Shown here: piece after piece, positions 43,653 to 52,053 of the stretch | Numbering within the stretch: the stretch's first letter is position 1 | How the letters are laid out: every line of letters begins with the position of its first letter | Assembly (NCBI RefSeq): GCF_004571175.1 | Contig: NZ_CP038273.1 | Location: 1,798,001 to 1,862,000 of the forward strand | DNA: 64,000 bases | Reading direction: 5' to 3' | From: Legionella israelensis | GTDB taxonomy: Bacteria; Pseudomonadota; Gammaproteobacteria; Legionellales; Legionellaceae | Program-made: the position numbers and the translations under genes | Notes under the pieces: generated by a model | Database searches by the model: none | What the model saw: only the letters and a program-made list of their open reading frames with translations | Told to the model about the DNA's origin: nothing

Positions 43653-43798
43653 GAACTTTTATGCTTGGAAAGTGTCTAATGAAACGAGCATTCCCCAAAT
43701 GCTCTGCCCCGTAATTCCCTCTAAAAACGGGGTATTTTGCCCGGACATCCCCAATCCGGGTATTCATAGCCCCGGCTTGTCAGCCGGGGATTTTTTTT
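43653..43798 (+). ncRNA. Candidate small RNA with three C-rich loop hairpins
   Basis: Three consecutive stem-loops and a terminator with no gene upstream on this strand. Hairpin 1: GAGCAT/ATGCTC (43686-43704), loop TCCCCAA. Hairpin 2: CCCCGT/ACGGGG (43707-43732), loop containing TTCCCTCT. Hairpin 3: CCCGGA/TCCGGG (43740-43760), loop CATCCCCAA. Then the strong terminator at 43770-43798. C-rich single-stranded loops are the usual seed by which trans-acting sRNAs pair with Shine-Dalgarno sequences. The 5' end is a guess. An alternative is that the minus-strand leader of the ABC operon uses these hairpins with GGGGA loops. Confidence 0.55.
43770..43798 (+). terminator. Strong intrinsic terminator
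   Basis: CCCCGGCT (43770-43777) pairs perfectly with AGCCGGGG (43782-43789) around the loop TGTC, followed by A and eight T. Clear plus-strand orientation. No protein gene ends before it, which points to a small RNA. Confidence 0.9.
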
Positions 43799-43916
43799 AC
43801 ATTGTTTTATTTGCCATACAAGCTTTGCTTTTTCAGGGAATGATGCCCGTTTATCGACTTGCGCTATTTTGGCGTTATACTTGTTACATGGATAATAGAT
43901 GAATACAGGAAAAAAG

Positions 43917-44441
43917 ATGAGAAAAACAAGTCAATCCATGCTTTTCCTATTCCTTTTATGTATATCTACGCTGATTCGGGCTGATGCAGATAATATACGC
44001 CTGTCTGTCTGGGCGAATGAAGCCATCATTGCCACTTATACCTTTAATTATAAAAATTATCTGCAGCGGCAAAAAGAGATTGCCAGATATTTTACAGCTG
44101 ATGCTTGGAAAGCTTATTCCGAGGCTTTGCTGGCATCAAAACTACTGGAAACAGTACAAAAAAACAACTATTATGTGAGTGCGGTTGCCACCTTGCCGCC
44201 AGAGGTTAAAAAACTTAATGGTGAAAACTGGCAAGCCACAATGCCAGTCTTGGTTGTGTATGAAAATCCACAATATAAACAAAAACAAACATTAAATGTG
44301 ACCGTCACGTTTAAGAATGCATCTTCTAAAGAGGGGATCAGAGGACTTGTAATCACCAGCTTGCAGGCAAAAACGGCTAAAGACCCCTGCGTGTGTCAGT
44401 CTGATGAGGATCAGTCTGAAGCGAACAAAAATAATATTTGA
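43917..44441 (+). CDS. IcmL/DotI-like periplasmic protein
   Basis: 174 residues from ATG 43917 (AGGA upstream; an earlier ATG at 43899 lacks one). Signal peptide or anchor MRKTSQSMLFLFLLCISTLIRA, then a domain with the DotI/IcmL pattern: VWANEAIIATYTFNYKNYLQ, ARYFTADAWKAYSEAL, YYVSAVATLPPEV, NWQATMPVLVVYEN. DotI/IcmL is an inner membrane component of the type IVB secretion system with a VirB8-like fold. This copy is short, lies outside any dot/icm cluster and ends with a Cys- and Asp-rich tail (DPCVCQSDED). Probably a paralogue of unknown role. Its 3' end overlaps the convergent gene by 31 bp. Confidence 0.8.
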   Translation: MRKTSQSMLFLFLLCISTLIRADADNIRLSVWANEAIIATYTFNYKNYLQRQKEIARYFTADAWKAYSEALLASKLLETVQKNNYYVSAVATLPPEVKKLNGENWQATMPVLVVYENPQYKQKQTLNVTVTFKNASSKEGIRGLVITSLQAKTAKDPCVCQSDEDQSEANKNNI

Positions 44442-44896
44442 TAGGCGATGACACAGAGATGCAAAACGATAAAGCCTATAATAAGAGCAATCACCACATT
44501 TAATTTTCTGGGGATACGAATATCCAGGGCAGAGCGCTGTGGATGAAAAGGGTCATAATAGACATCAATTTCCTGATTTTTTTCATAGGACATGGCTGCC
44601 TTATAGGCGATTCCCCTGGCATAAGCACTGTTAGGGTCATTGTGAGATGTATCCAGAAAAAGATATTGCCCAATAAATTCCTGCTCATTGACTTCATAAA
44701 GATATTCTATTTCAGGCCAGACACGATGTTCCTGTCGTGTCCATTCACAACGGGTCACTTTGCCTTTTGTTTTAAGCCAGTTTCTCGTTTGTAATAAAGC
44801 CTGCCGGTCTTTCCAGAAATACCTGAGGATAAGAAGTAAAAACAACAACCAGCTTAAATCGAGCAGACCCTGCCAGGAGGTTAACCATTTCAGCAT
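44411..44896 (-). CDS. DUF3592 membrane protein
   Basis: 161 residues: a hydrophobic helix near the N-terminus (LDLSWLLFLLLILRYFW), a beta-rich extracytoplasmic domain (KGKVTRCEWTRQEHRVWPEIEYLYEVNEQEF and EIDVYYDPFHPQRSALD, the VYYDPxxP signature of DUF3592), and a second helix at the C-terminus. Function unknown. It converges on and overlaps the IcmL-like gene. Confidence 0.8.
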   Translation of the reverse strand: MLKWLTSWQGLLDLSWLLFLLLILRYFWKDRQALLQTRNWLKTKGKVTRCEWTRQEHRVWPEIEYLYEVNEQEFIGQYLFLDTSHNDPNSAYARGIAYKAAMSYEKNQEIDVYYDPFHPQRSALDIRIPRKLNVVIALIIGFIVLHLCVIAYQILFLFASD

Positions 44897-44916
44897 ATTG
44901 ATTTGTTAATCCATGT

Positions 44917-44939
44917 TGTTAACTCATTATGAGTTGTTA
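44917..44939. repeat. Possible excision or deletion footprint of a miniature element
   Basis: ACTCATTATGAGT (44922-44934) consists of the outer six bases of both element ends joined by one T, and is bordered by the perfect direct repeat TGTTA (44917-44921 and 44935-44939). The flanking repeat is direct, not inverted, so it is not a consequence of the palindrome. Confidence 0.5.
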
Positions 44940-45204
44940 AGATCGCAGTAATAATTCCAGCTCACCCATTTTTGCCTTTTTACTGCTAAGATTGATATGG
45001 GGTATATTCTGGATGATATGTTTGATTCACCGTTTTGAATCGTTTTGTAAAATAAGCATATAATCTATCCGATTGATTTGGCAAATGATCCAGGCAAAAT
45101 ATCTCAATTAATGAACTACAATGAGTTTTTTGCCTCCGCAATTATTTGCTGATTAATAAGCAAATTGATAGAGTTTTATGCGAAATTAAATATATGCTCG
45201 CTTC

Positions 45205-45232
45205 TTGCTCCATTTTATTTGCTCTGTATAAT
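45205..45232 (+). promoter_or_regulatory. Promoter of the glycine cleavage operon
   Basis: TTGCTC (45205-45210) and a perfect TATAAT (45227-45232) with 16-base spacing, about 37 bp before gcvT. The implied leader is only about 30 bases, too short for a glycine riboswitch; I saw none further upstream. Confidence 0.65.
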
Positions 45233-45269
45233 CTTATTCACAACCAAAGCGCTATAAAAGGAATTCACA

Positions 45270-46355
45270 ATGACAATAAAAACACCACTTCATGCCAATC
45301 ATCTGGATTGTAACGCTAAAATGGTTAATTTTTATGGCTGGGAAATGCCTTTGCACTACGGTTCCCAAATTGAGGAGCATCACGCTGTTCGCCAACATTC
45401 CGGAGTATTTGATGTTTCACATATGACAATCGTGGATGTTTTAGGAGCCGGCGGTCGTCAGTTTTTACGTAAATTACTGACCAATGACGTGGATACATTG
45501 GAACATACTGGACGCGCTTTATACAGCTGTATGTGCAACGAACACGGTGGAATCATCGATGATTTAATCGTCTATCAGCGTGCTTCGGATAATTATCGCA
45601 TCGTCCTTAATTCTGCGACTCATGATAGTGATATTGCCTGGATTCGTGAAAAAAGCGAAGGCTTTTCGGTTGGACTTCAGGAGAGAAAGGATCTGGCCAT
45701 GATAGCTGTTCAAGGCCCAGAAGCCATAGCTAAAACACTGGAAGTATTAAATCCGGCACAGGCGGATGCTGTATCCACATTGGCTCATTTTGAATGTGTG
45801 GATATTGACAACTGGTTTGTGGCAAGAACTGGTTATACAGGAGAAGATGGTCTTGAAATCATTGTCCCTAATGATACGATAACTCAACTATGGTCTGAGC
45901 TGTTATCAGTCGGTGTGAAACTTTGCGGGCTTGGTGCGAGAGATACATTGCGTCTTGAGGCAGGAATGCTGTTATATGGACAGGATATGGATGAATCGGT
46001 TACGCCGCTTGAGGTTGGTCTAGGATGGACGGTGAAATGGACACCTGAAGATCGCGGTTTTATCGGTATGGGCGCTCTGCTTTCCCAGAAGCAGCAAGGC
46101 ATAAAGCGTAAAATGGTTGGTCTTGTCCTTCAGGATAAGGGAATTATGCGTCATGGCCAACAGGTCATCATTGATGGTCAGGCTAATGGTGTCATTACCA
46201 GCGGTGGGTACTCTCCTACCCTGGGAGAGTCAATTGCTTTGGCACGAGTGCCTGTGAGCACAGCAGAGCAAGTCATGGTGGATATTCGCGGCAAGCTTTT
46301 TCCTGCTCGAGTAAGAAAGCCTCGTTTTGTCAAATACGGCAAGGCCATTGAATAA
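45270..46355 (+). CDS. gcvT: Glycine cleavage system T protein (aminomethyltransferase)
   Basis: Transfers the methylene group from aminomethyl-lipoyl GcvH to tetrahydrofolate, releasing ammonia. 361 residues: FYGWEMPLHYGSQIEEHHAVR (21-41), FDVSHMTIVDVLG, the folate region ARTGYTGEDGLEI and GLGARDTLRLEAGM, and a C-terminal barrel ending PRFVKYGKA. AAAAGGAATT precedes the ATG. First gene of gcvT-gcvH-gcvPA-yciI-gcvPB. Confidence 0.97.
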   Translation: MTIKTPLHANHLDCNAKMVNFYGWEMPLHYGSQIEEHHAVRQHSGVFDVSHMTIVDVLGAGGRQFLRKLLTNDVDTLEHTGRALYSCMCNEHGGIIDDLIVYQRASDNYRIVLNSATHDSDIAWIREKSEGFSVGLQERKDLAMIAVQGPEAIAKTLEVLNPAQADAVSTLAHFECVDIDNWFVARTGYTGEDGLEIIVPNDTITQLWSELLSVGVKLCGLGARDTLRLEAGMLLYGQDMDESVTPLEVGLGWTVKWTPEDRGFIGMGALLSQKQQGIKRKMVGLVLQDKGIMRHGQQVIIDGQANGVITSGGYSPTLGESIALARVPVSTAEQVMVDIRGKLFPARVRKPRFVKYGKAIE

Positions 46356-46405
46356 CTTTCCACCCCGTTAATTGACTATAATTTACACAATAAGAGGATG
46401 TGAGA

Positions 46406-46783
46406 ATGAAAAATTTGAAATTCACTGATACGCATGAATGGCTTGAGGCTGGCGAAGTAGAAGCCACTGTAGGAATTACTGATCATGCACAACAGTTGTT
46501 AGGGGATATGGTTTTTGTAGAATTGCCAGAGGTGGGTGATGAAGTGAGCGCCGGTGATGAATTGGGTGTGGTTGAATCGGTCAAGGCTGCCTCTGATTTT
46601 TATGCTCCGATCAGTGGTGTGGTGACGGCGGTGAATGAGGAAGTGAGGGAAAATCCTTCCTTGGTAAACAGTGATCCATACACTGCAGGCTGGCTTGTAA
46701 AAATCAAACCTTCGGATACAGGAGAAATCAGTGCACTGCTAAATGAGGAGCAATATCAAAATGAAATAGCTGAGGATCATTAA
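46406..46783 (+). CDS. gcvH: Glycine cleavage system H protein
   Basis: Lipoylated shuttle carrying the aminomethyl intermediate between P, T and L proteins. 125 residues from ATG 46406 (AAGAGG eight bases upstream; the GTG two codons before is within that site). Lipoyl Lys60 lies in [14 protein letters not shown]. Lipoyl synthesis genes are not in the window. One base separates it from gcvPA. Confidence 0.97.
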   Translation: MKNLKFTDTHEWLEAGEVEATVGITDHAQQLLGDMVFVELPEVGDEVSAGDELGVVESVKAASDFYAPISGVVTAVNEEVRENPSLVNSDPYTAGWLVKIKPSDTGEISALLNEEQYQNEIAEDH

Positions 46784-46784
46784 C

Positions 46785-48152
46785 ATGCCTTATATTCCAC
46801 ACACGCAAGAAGATACAGAGTCCATGCTTGACAGCATCGGAGTTAAGGACATTGAAAATTTGTTTGATGAAATTCCCGCCTCCTTGCAATATCAGGGATT
46901 TAGGCATATTCCTGAAGGGCTGAGTGAAATGGATATGCTTAAGCAGGCACAGGCTCTGGCTGATAAAAACAGCAATGGACTCTGTTTCGCAGGAGCCGGC
47001 AGTTATGAGCATCATATTCCTGCGGCAGTTTGGGATTTGACCTCTCGCGGAGAATTTTTAACGGCTTATACGCCTTACCAGGCCGAGGCAAGCCAGGGTA
47101 CTTTGCAATTGTTGTATGAATATCAGACCATGATTGCCGAGTTGACCGGTATGGAAGTCGCTAACGCATCGCTGTATGATGGAGCTTCTGCCATGGCTGA
47201 GGCAGCATTAATGGCCATCAGAATTAACCGACAAAGCAAAAGCAATCGCATTTTAGTGGCTGGAACTGTTCATCCTTATTACCGAGCGACGCTGGAAACC
47301 ATCGTACGAAACCAGCACATAGAGGTCATTACTCTTCCTTTTGATGCATCGCATGGCATAACTTCAGTATCGGCTTTGGAGCAATTTGCCGGCGAAGATA
47401 TCACTGCCATCATCATTGCCCAGCCGAATTTTTTTGGCTGTCTGGAAGAGGTGGATGCCATAAGCGATTGGGCCTATAGAAATAAAATTATCAGTATAGC
47501 CTGTGTTAATCCTGTTTCACTGGCTCTGCTTAACCCCCCTGGAGAATGGGGTGAGCACGGTGTGGACATTGTCTGTGGAGAAGGTCAGCCACTGGGTGTG
47601 CCTATGGCATCAGGCGGCCCATATTTTGGTTTTTTCAGCACTCGCCTTGCGCACGTGCGGCAAATGCCAGGTCGATTAATCGGACGAACGCTCGATAAGG
47701 ATGGCCGAAGTGGCTACACGTTAACCTTACAGGCAAGAGAACAACACATTCGCCGCGGTAAGGCAACATCCAATATATGCACTAATCAAGGTTTACTGGT
47801 GACAGCTGCTACCATTCATATGAGTCTTTTAGGTGCCGAAGGTCTGCGACAAGTGGCCATTCAATGTCATCATAATACTCATGAACTGGTGGAAATGTTA
47901 ACGCAAATTGAAGGTGTAAAGACTGTTTTTCAGGCTCCCTATTTTCATGAAGCTTTATTGAAGCTGAGTCGTCCTGTAGATGAGGTTCTTGCTGCCCTGG
48001 CTGAAGAAGGCATTATTGGAGGTTATGCGCCGGCCACTCATTATCCGCAGTTAGACAACACACTGTTGGTTTGTGCCACCGAAATGCGTAGTCATGAGGA
48101 TATCCATCGCTATAACACAGCTTTAACGGGTATTCTGGCCAGAGGTAAGTGA
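46785..48152 (+). CDS. gcvPA: Glycine dehydrogenase (decarboxylating) subunit 1
   Basis: N-terminal half of the P protein, which in many bacteria is split as here. 455 residues, PLP-fold without the catalytic lysine: [18 protein letters not shown] (62-80 region), [28 protein letters not shown], and [12 protein letters not shown]. Forms the active tetramer with GcvPB. Its stop overlaps the YciI-like start in ATGA. Confidence 0.96.
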   Translation: MPYIPHTQEDTESMLDSIGVKDIENLFDEIPASLQYQGFRHIPEGLSEMDMLKQAQALADKNSNGLCFAGAGSYEHHIPAAVWDLTSRGEFLTAYTPYQAEASQGTLQLLYEYQTMIAELTGMEVANASLYDGASAMAEAALMAIRINRQSKSNRILVAGTVHPYYRATLETIVRNQHIEVITLPFDASHGITSVSALEQFAGEDITAIIIAQPNFFGCLEEVDAISDWAYRNKIISIACVNPVSLALLNPPGEWGEHGVDIVCGEGQPLGVPMASGGPYFGFFSTRLAHVRQMPGRLIGRTLDKDGRSGYTLTLQAREQHIRRGKATSNICTNQGLLVTAATIHMSLLGAEGLRQVAIQCHHNTHELVEMLTQIEGVKTVFQAPYFHEALLKLSRPVDEVLAALAEEGIIGGYAPATHYPQLDNTLLVCATEMRSHEDIHRYNTALTGILARGK

Positions 48153-48460
48153 TGTTTATAATACAGTTAACTTATAAAGCACCCATAAGCGAGGTGGATA
48201 AATACCTGCAGGCTCATCGAGAATTTCTCGATTACCATTATAAGCAAGGATTGTTAGTCGCCTCTGGGCCAATGAAACCAAGAACCGGTGCCGTCATTAT
48301 AGCCGCCACCAATGATCGCGATTATCTGGAAACGTTGATGCGAGAAGATCCTTATTACCTTGCAGATATCGCTGAATATCATTTTATTGAGTTTACACCG
48401 GTTAAGCATTGTGATCCTTTAAAGAACATCATTCAGAGAACGGAAGGCAAATTATGTTAA
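48149..48460 (+). CDS. YciI-like protein inside the gcv operon
   Basis: 103 residues. The YciI fold (ferredoxin-like) is visible: [63 protein letters not shown] and the terminal IEFTPVKH. The catalytic-type His20-like and Asp positions of the family are present (AHREFLDYH and EDPYYLADI). It overlaps gcvPA by 4 bp and gcvPB by 7 bp, so it is translated with them. Function unknown; perhaps it removes a by-product or tunes the complex. Confidence 0.88.
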   Translation: MMFIIQLTYKAPISEVDKYLQAHREFLDYHYKQGLLVASGPMKPRTGAVIIAATNDRDYLETLMREDPYYLADIAEYHFIEFTPVKHCDPLKNIIQRTEGKLC

Positions 48461-49905
48461 TTTTTGAATTATCAAAGGCTCATCGACAAGCTGTTGCACA
48501 ATCGCCTAAATTGACAGAAAATCAGTATGAATTACCTGAACGATATCAACGTAAAATAGCGCCTAAATTACCCGCTTGCTCTGAATTACAAGTGGTTCGC
48601 CATTATACACGCTTGTCCCATAAAAATTATTCCATTGATTCCAATTTCTATCCATTGGGTTCATGTACCATGAAATACAACCCGAGAGGTGTACATAAGG
48701 CTGCATCTCTGTCTGGTTTTCTTAATCGTCATCCGCTGACCCCCCAAGCCGGCAGCCAAGGTTTTCTGCAGGCGCTTTATGAATTGCAGGAATACATTAT
48801 GGAAATTACAGGCATGTCTGCTGTATCCCTGACGCCCATGGCAGGCTCACAAGGTGAGTTTGCCGGAGTGGCGATGATTAAGGCTTATCATCAGTCACGC
48901 GGTGACAGTGCTCGTGATGAAATGCTTATTCCTGATGCCGCGCATGGAACTAATCCTGCTTCTGCAGTGATGTGTGGTTTTAAAGTGGTGGAAATCCCTA
49001 CCGCAAGCGATGGTGATATCGATTTGGAAGTATTGAAACAGAAAGTAGGGCCTAAAACAGCAGGAATTATGTTGACTAATCCTTCGACTTTGGGGCTTTT
49101 TATGCGTCAAATTAAGGACATTGCTGCTATCGTTCATCAGGCCGGCGGATTATTGTATTATGATGGTGCGAATTTAAATGCCATTTTAGGAAAAGTCAGA
49201 CCCGGCGATATGGGTTTTGACGTGATGCATTTAAATCTCCATAAAACTTTCGCAACTCCCCATGGCGGCGGTGGACCTGGAGCCGGTCCTGTGGCTGTAG
49301 GCAAACGATTAAGTCCTTTTCTACCTTTGCCCGTGGTTAAGAAAAATGATGGGCACTATTGCTGGGCAAGCAAAGCCGATTACCCGCAGAGCATTGGCCG
49401 TCTGTCCTGTTTTATGGGTAATGCTGGTATTTTGTTGCGTGCCTATTTTTACATTAAGATTTTGGGCAAAGAAGGTTTATCACGAGTTTCGCAATATGCA
49501 ACCCTTAATGCTAATTATCTTATGGATCAATTGGTTAAGGCAGGATTCAAGGTGGCTTATCCAGGTCGTCGTGCTTCGCATGAGTTTATTTTAACATTAA
49601 GTCCTGAGAAAAAAGCTTATCAAGTCACTGCTATGGATATAGCTAAACGATTACTGGATTTTGGCTTCCATGCGCCAACCACCTATTTTCCTCTTTTGGT
49701 TCCAGAGTGTTTTCTTATTGAACCAACTGAAACTGAATCCAAAGAAGAACTGGATGGATTTGTCAGCGCTATGCAAGCCATTCGTAACGAAGCAAAAGAT
49801 AAGGCAGAAGTTATTAAAGAAGCGCCACATACACTTCCCGTAAGGAGGCTTGATGATGTGAAAGCAGCCAGAGAACTGGATCTTAATTTTTATCAAGATA
49901 AATAA
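48454..49905 (+). CDS. gcvPB: Glycine dehydrogenase (decarboxylating) subunit 2
   Basis: C-terminal half of the P protein, holding PLP. 483 residues: [13 protein letters not shown] (about 69-81), [22 protein letters not shown], and the PLP lysine in [17 protein letters not shown]. Decarboxylates glycine and passes the aminomethyl group to GcvH. Last gene of the operon; no clear hairpin terminator follows, but a degraded mobile element does. Confidence 0.97.
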   Translation: MLIFELSKAHRQAVAQSPKLTENQYELPERYQRKIAPKLPACSELQVVRHYTRLSHKNYSIDSNFYPLGSCTMKYNPRGVHKAASLSGFLNRHPLTPQAGSQGFLQALYELQEYIMEITGMSAVSLTPMAGSQGEFAGVAMIKAYHQSRGDSARDEMLIPDAAHGTNPASAVMCGFKVVEIPTASDGDIDLEVLKQKVGPKTAGIMLTNPSTLGLFMRQIKDIAAIVHQAGGLLYYDGANLNAILGKVRPGDMGFDVMHLNLHKTFATPHGGGGPGAGPVAVGKRLSPFLPLPVVKKNDGHYCWASKADYPQSIGRLSCFMGNAGILLRAYFYIKILGKEGLSRVSQYATLNANYLMDQLVKAGFKVAYPGRRASHEFILTLSPEKKAYQVTAMDIAKRLLDFGFHAPTTYFPLLVPECFLIEPTETESKEELDGFVSAMQAIRNEAKDKAEVIKEAPHTLPVRRLDDVKAARELDLNFYQDK

Positions 49906-49969
49906 AAATATCGGGCAAATGGACCGTTTTTACTTTTATTTGCCGCTTACAATGGGTTCTTGTCTATAA

Positions 49970-50066
49970 ACTCTGTAAATCCGCTTTGTTTTGGATGCAT
50001 TTTGCCATTTCAAATACCCATCAAAATGCGTCCAGTCTAAAAAATACTGAGCTTCCTAAGATGAGT
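49970..50066. mobile_element. 97-bp degraded miniature element with duplication TATAA
   Basis: Left end ACTCTGTAAATCCGC, right end CTAAGATGAGT, with AATGCGTCCAGTCTAAAAAATACTG inside matching the right half of the 144-bp element (allowing substitutions). Perfect flanking repeats TATAA at 49965-49969 and 50067-50071 confirm it as a true insertion that has since decayed. It lies just after gcvPB. Confidence 0.65.
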
Positions 50067-50567
50067 TATAAATTTGGAACAGTAATTGCCTAACTTGTAT
50101 CTTTTTTAACTTTCGTAAAACAATTTATGTCCTAACCTAATGATAATTCATTTAATTTTTTTAAAAAAAATACTTTGCTGTTGAAATAAAATAAGTTATA
50201 AAGAATTAGGGTGCATTCTCCTTCATTCCCTGGCTGTAAAGGCGGCTAAGGGGTGCCAAAATGGCTTTGAATTCTTGAATAGGATTCGCTATTTGCCTTA
50301 TTCAAAACCATTTTGGCCCTCATCCACTTTTTTGCTTCAACGAATGAAATGAGGAAACGCTCCAACCTGACTTAAGGATTAGCAGGATAAAAATACATAG
50401 CCGATATCTGCAAAACGGATAAACTGTGAGAAAAGAGAAGGCGAAACGGCAATTAACGCTTGTAAGTTTATTTTTCCCACAATGAGGTAAAAATGCTCAT
50501 TTGGCAGGTCGGATATAACATCAGGTATCTTAAGTGCTTATGCTAACTATTTTTCAAGGAGAGAAAA
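50067..50567. other. Intergenic region with a long hairpin
   Basis: No gene seen. An imperfect inverted repeat has outer arms GCCAAAATGG (50255-50264) and CCATTTTGGC (50308-50317) and an inner partial stem with TTTGAAT and ATTCAAA. It could be a structured RNA, an operator or a degraded element. Sequence near 50555-50565 (AAGGAG) is the ribosome binding site of the next gene. Confidence 0.4.
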
Positions 50568-50837
50568 ATGAACAGTAAAGTATTTTCACAGCGCTTTAAT
50601 CGGGAATTATCCTTATTAGGTTTTCCGGAAGAAATAAACGAAAAAACCAAAGCGGTTGCGAAAGTGTTTGGCGTTACACGTCATTTGGCGAACGCCATGA
50701 TTTTTGGGCATTTATTACCTTCTGCTGAAGAGCTGGATAAAATAGCGGCCATTCTGGAAGTCTGTCCACAATGGCTTAGTGGTGCGACCGATCGCAAAAA
50801 AGCCTATATAAGTAAAGATGCGGTTGAAACCATCTGA
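50568..50837 (+). CDS. HTH domain protein, phage-repressor type
   Basis: 89 residues with AAGGAG before the ATG. FSQRFNRELSLLGFPEE, KTKAVAKVFGVTRHLANAMIFGHLLPSAEELDKIAAILEVCPQWL is the pattern of the lambda-repressor-like (XRE) helix-turn-helix; VAKVFGVTRHLANAMIFG supplies the recognition helix. No dimerisation or protease domain. Probably a small transcription regulator; target unknown. It lies between gcvPB and the DUF155 gene. Confidence 0.75.
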   Translation: MNSKVFSQRFNRELSLLGFPEEINEKTKAVAKVFGVTRHLANAMIFGHLLPSAEELDKIAAILEVCPQWLSGATDRKKAYISKDAVETI

Positions 50838-50965
50838 GTCAATACAATTTGTTTTATAAAAGTAAATGGTATAAATACTGAAAAAGAGTTCAGATTTTAT
50901 TCTTTACTTTGACACTGCATGGATAAGATACAATAATTGTGGTTTGTGCACTTGTAAGGTGAATT

Positions 50966-51772
50966 ATGGAATGCTTGAGTTACTGCATTGCCAATTCGAT
51001 TGATTTAACCAAACTCGACGCTCATTATAAACGTACTTTAGTCGGTTATGAATCGGTGCGCACACGAGATGTTCTTAAATTAAGCGCTTATGGCAGAGAG
51101 GATAAAGTCGTCTACGTTTTTAAAAATGGCACGGTGGTCTCCTGGAGCGTAAAGCGCCATCAAATGAAAGCTTATTTGGATACCATCCGATTATTTACTG
51201 CTAAGCCAGTGGCTTTCGACGTTCACGATGAATTTAGCTATAAAATCAGTGATAAAATTTCCATAGAACCTCACCGCTTTTTTGATGTGGATTGTCTGAC
51301 GCTGGATTCTGACAGTGAAGAATTAAAACTGAGTTTTTCTTATGGCTTTTCACAGTCAGTAAAGTTGCAATATTTTGAAACGATCATTGATGCTTTAATT
51401 GATAAGTACAATCCTTTAATTACCAGTTTGTCCAACAAGGGGCACATGCCGATTAGTCGAAACCAGATTCGTCAGGTCATTGGTGAAATTCTGGGGGCTA
51501 AAAGCGAAATGAATCTTATCAGTAATTTTTTATATCATCCGAAATTTTTCTGGCAGCATCCAACTCTTGAGGAGCATTACACCTTAATGGAGCGTTATCT
51601 TCACATTCAAAGGCGTGTGAACGCGATCAATCATCGCCTCGACACTTTAAATGAGATCTTTGATATGTTTAATGGCTATCTGGAAAATCGCCATTCTCAC
51701 AGCCTCGAAGTTATTATTATTGTTTTGATTGCCATTGAAATTATTTTTGGTGTTTTAAATTTTCATTTTTAA
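50966..51772 (+). CDS. RMD1/DUF155 family membrane-anchored protein
   Basis: 268 residues. The DUF155 (RMD1/YagE) pattern: VVYVFKNGTVVSWSVK, SFSYGFSQSVKLQYFE, and a helical bundle with LTSLSNKGHMPISRNQIRQVIGEIL, NFLYHPKFFWQHPTLEEHY and INHRLDTLNEIFDMFNGYLENRH, finishing with a hydrophobic helix (LEVIIIVLIAIEIIFGVL). Homologues act in mitochondria and yeast sporulation; the bacterial function is unknown. Likely anchored in the inner membrane by its C-terminus. Confidence 0.88.
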   Translation: MECLSYCIANSIDLTKLDAHYKRTLVGYESVRTRDVLKLSAYGREDKVVYVFKNGTVVSWSVKRHQMKAYLDTIRLFTAKPVAFDVHDEFSYKISDKISIEPHRFFDVDCLTLDSDSEELKLSFSYGFSQSVKLQYFETIIDALIDKYNPLITSLSNKGHMPISRNQIRQVIGEILGAKSEMNLISNFLYHPKFFWQHPTLEEHYTLMERYLHIQRRVNAINHRLDTLNEIFDMFNGYLENRHSHSLEVIIIVLIAIEIIFGVLNFHF

Positions 51773-52012
51773 CTTACACAGGCTGAATTGCGAAACCTAG
51801 TGTCCGAGGATGAAAAAAATGAAGCTACGTAACACTCGACTTTGTGAAAAATTTACGAATCCGCGTGGCTTGACCACGAGGTCTATAAAAAGGCCAAATC
51901 CACTCATCAAATCCCTCACTGGATTTTGATAAATATACTGGTGATGGACACTACGTTCGATGCCGCGGTGATTCGTAAGCGGAAAAAATTCACAAAGTTG
52001 AGTAACATGAGT
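51772..52012. mobile_element. Remnant of first miniature family, interrupted by the second
   Basis: GTGTCCGAGGATGAAAAAAA and GAAGCTACGTAACA (about 51800-51834), then ATGAGT at 52007-52012, together reproduce the right end of the 143-bp element. The left end near 51772 (ACTTACACAG) is decayed; flanks TTTTA and ATTTA are nearly a duplication. Between the two parts sits the element at 51835-52002. It starts right at the stop codon of the DUF155 gene. Confidence 0.6.
51835..52002. mobile_element. 168-bp miniature element, second family (copy 2), nested
   Basis: Ends CTCGACTTTGTGAA (left) and TTCACAAAGTTGAG (right), perfect flanking duplication TAACA at 51830-51834 and 52003-52007. Removing the element plus one TAACA restores GCTACGTAACATGAGT, the terminus of the first family. 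Interior similar to 22796-22968 in reverse orientation, including the CCGCGGTGATTCGTAAGC block. Confidence 0.85.
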
Positions 52013-52053
52013 ATTTAAATTCATTCATTGCTTGATTATAGGACGATATTGCC

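Noticed and set aside
43627..43902. 91-codon frame across the hairpin region
   Set aside because: It runs through four stable hairpins and an intrinsic terminator and lacks a ribosome binding site; the RNA interpretation fits better.
44940..45269. Glycine riboswitch upstream of gcvT
   Set aside because: No aptamer-like core was seen, and the best promoter lies only about 37 bp before the gene.
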